A stretch of 32,587 nucleotides of DNA from Bacillota bacterium (lineage in GTDB: Bacteria > Bacillota > Clostridia > Peptostreptococcales > Anaerovoracaceae), in contig JAFWZZ010000017.1 in assembly GCA_017522185.1 (NCBI GenBank), forward strand, positions 1 to 32,587, read 5' to 3'. The position numbers and the translations under genes are program-made. This document shows positions 32,252 to 32,587 of this stretch, in pieces; within the stretch, counting starts at the first letter, position 1; every line of letters begins with the position of its first letter. The notes under the pieces were generated by a model, which worked only from the letters and a program-made list of their open reading frames with translations, made no database searches and was not told the origin of the DNA.

Positions 32252-32587
32252 ATGGACAACAAAATCACATCTTTAATCAGAGTAAGAATGTCCGCTAAGG
32301 ATGCACACTACGGCGGAAATTTAGTAGACGGAGCTCACATGGTTCACTTATTTGGTGATGTAGCTACAGAATTATTAATCAAGTGCGACGGAGACGAAGG
32401 TTTATTCTGCGCTTACGACAACGTAGAATTCTTAGCTCCAACTTACGCTGGCGACTACATCGAAGCTTACGGTGAAATCACTAAGATTGGTAACACTTCC
32501 AGAAAGATGACTTTCGAAGCTAGAAAGGTTGTTGTTACAAGACCTGACATCAGCGCTTCCGCTGCTGACTTCTTAGAAGAACCAATC
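32252..32587 (+). CDS. kal: 3-aminobutyryl-CoA ammonia-lyase, cut by window end
   Basis: The first 112 codons are present. Kal removes ammonia from 3-aminobutyryl-CoA to give crotonyl-CoA. The start reads [22 protein letters not shown], followed by [21 protein letters not shown], a hot-dog fold pattern typical of Kal (whole protein ~128 aa). ATG 32252 follows AAAGGAG. Codon use is narrow (TTA, GTA, GAA preferred), as in highly expressed genes. It is divergent from the regulator. The cleavage enzyme kce, absent from the window, may lie next. Confidence 0.9.
   Translation, partial: MDNKITSLIRVRMSAKDAHYGGNLVDGAHMVHLFGDVATELLIKCDGDEGLFCAYDNVEFLAPTYAGDYIEAYGEITKIGNTSRKMTFEARKVVVTRPDISASAADFLEEPI

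Overview
The window looks like a chromosomal segment of an anaerobic, amino-acid-fermenting Firmicute (class Clostridia). The basis is near-perfect sigma-A type promoters, AGGAGG ribosome binding sites, an SAM-I (S-box) leader on metK, a CwlD-type amidase of the sporulating lineages, and a near-complete lysine fermentation cluster. An Anaerovoracaceae-like relative is plausible, but that placement is inference. No tRNA, rRNA, CRISPR array, IS element or prophage was seen.

Left part (1-12600), mostly minus strand: tatD and metG, a small membrane protein plus a cytidylate-kinase-like protein, a heterodimeric ABC exporter, an aspartate kinase, and metK with its SAM-I riboswitch. Divergent to metK is a 394-aa protein I do not recognise. 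A 133-bp repeat with a long hairpin lies just downstream of tatD and again downstream of the aspartate kinase.

Middle part (12600-19440): an intergenic region with several DnaA-box-like sites, then a cell-envelope group on the minus strand: ddl, a very large protein joining two CapA-like domains to a MurF-like ligase, and a CwlD-like amidase. A plus-strand AlaX-type tRNA-editing gene follows.

Right part (19464-32587): the lysine-to-butyrate/acetate pathway. In transcription order on the minus strand: kdd2, kdd1, kamA, kamB, kamC, kamD, kamE, atoD, atoA. Divergent at the right edge is kal (cut by the window end). KamA makes beta-lysine, KamDE makes 3,5-diaminohexanoate, KamB/KamC are the presumed reactivase of KamDE, Kdd oxidises the diamine, Kal deaminates 3-aminobutyryl-CoA, and AtoDA moves CoA between butyryl-CoA and acetoacetate. 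The cleavage enzyme Kce is not in the window and may follow kal.

The most striking item is the regulator between kdd2 and kal (30023-32089). Its first ~345 residues are a full-length, degenerate copy of the pathway enzyme Kdd, joined to an AAA+ domain of the sigma-54-activator family that lacks the GAFTGA loop, and a Fis-type helix-turn-helix. A palindrome, TGAACCG-N4-CGGTTCA, occurs upstream of kdd1 and kdd2 with both copies centred about 90 bp before the predicted sigma-A start. A near-match lies between the regulator and kal, where it could activate kal and repress the regulator. Together these suggest a TyrR-like, enzyme-derived sensor of a lysine-pathway intermediate controlling the pathway from sigma-A promoters.
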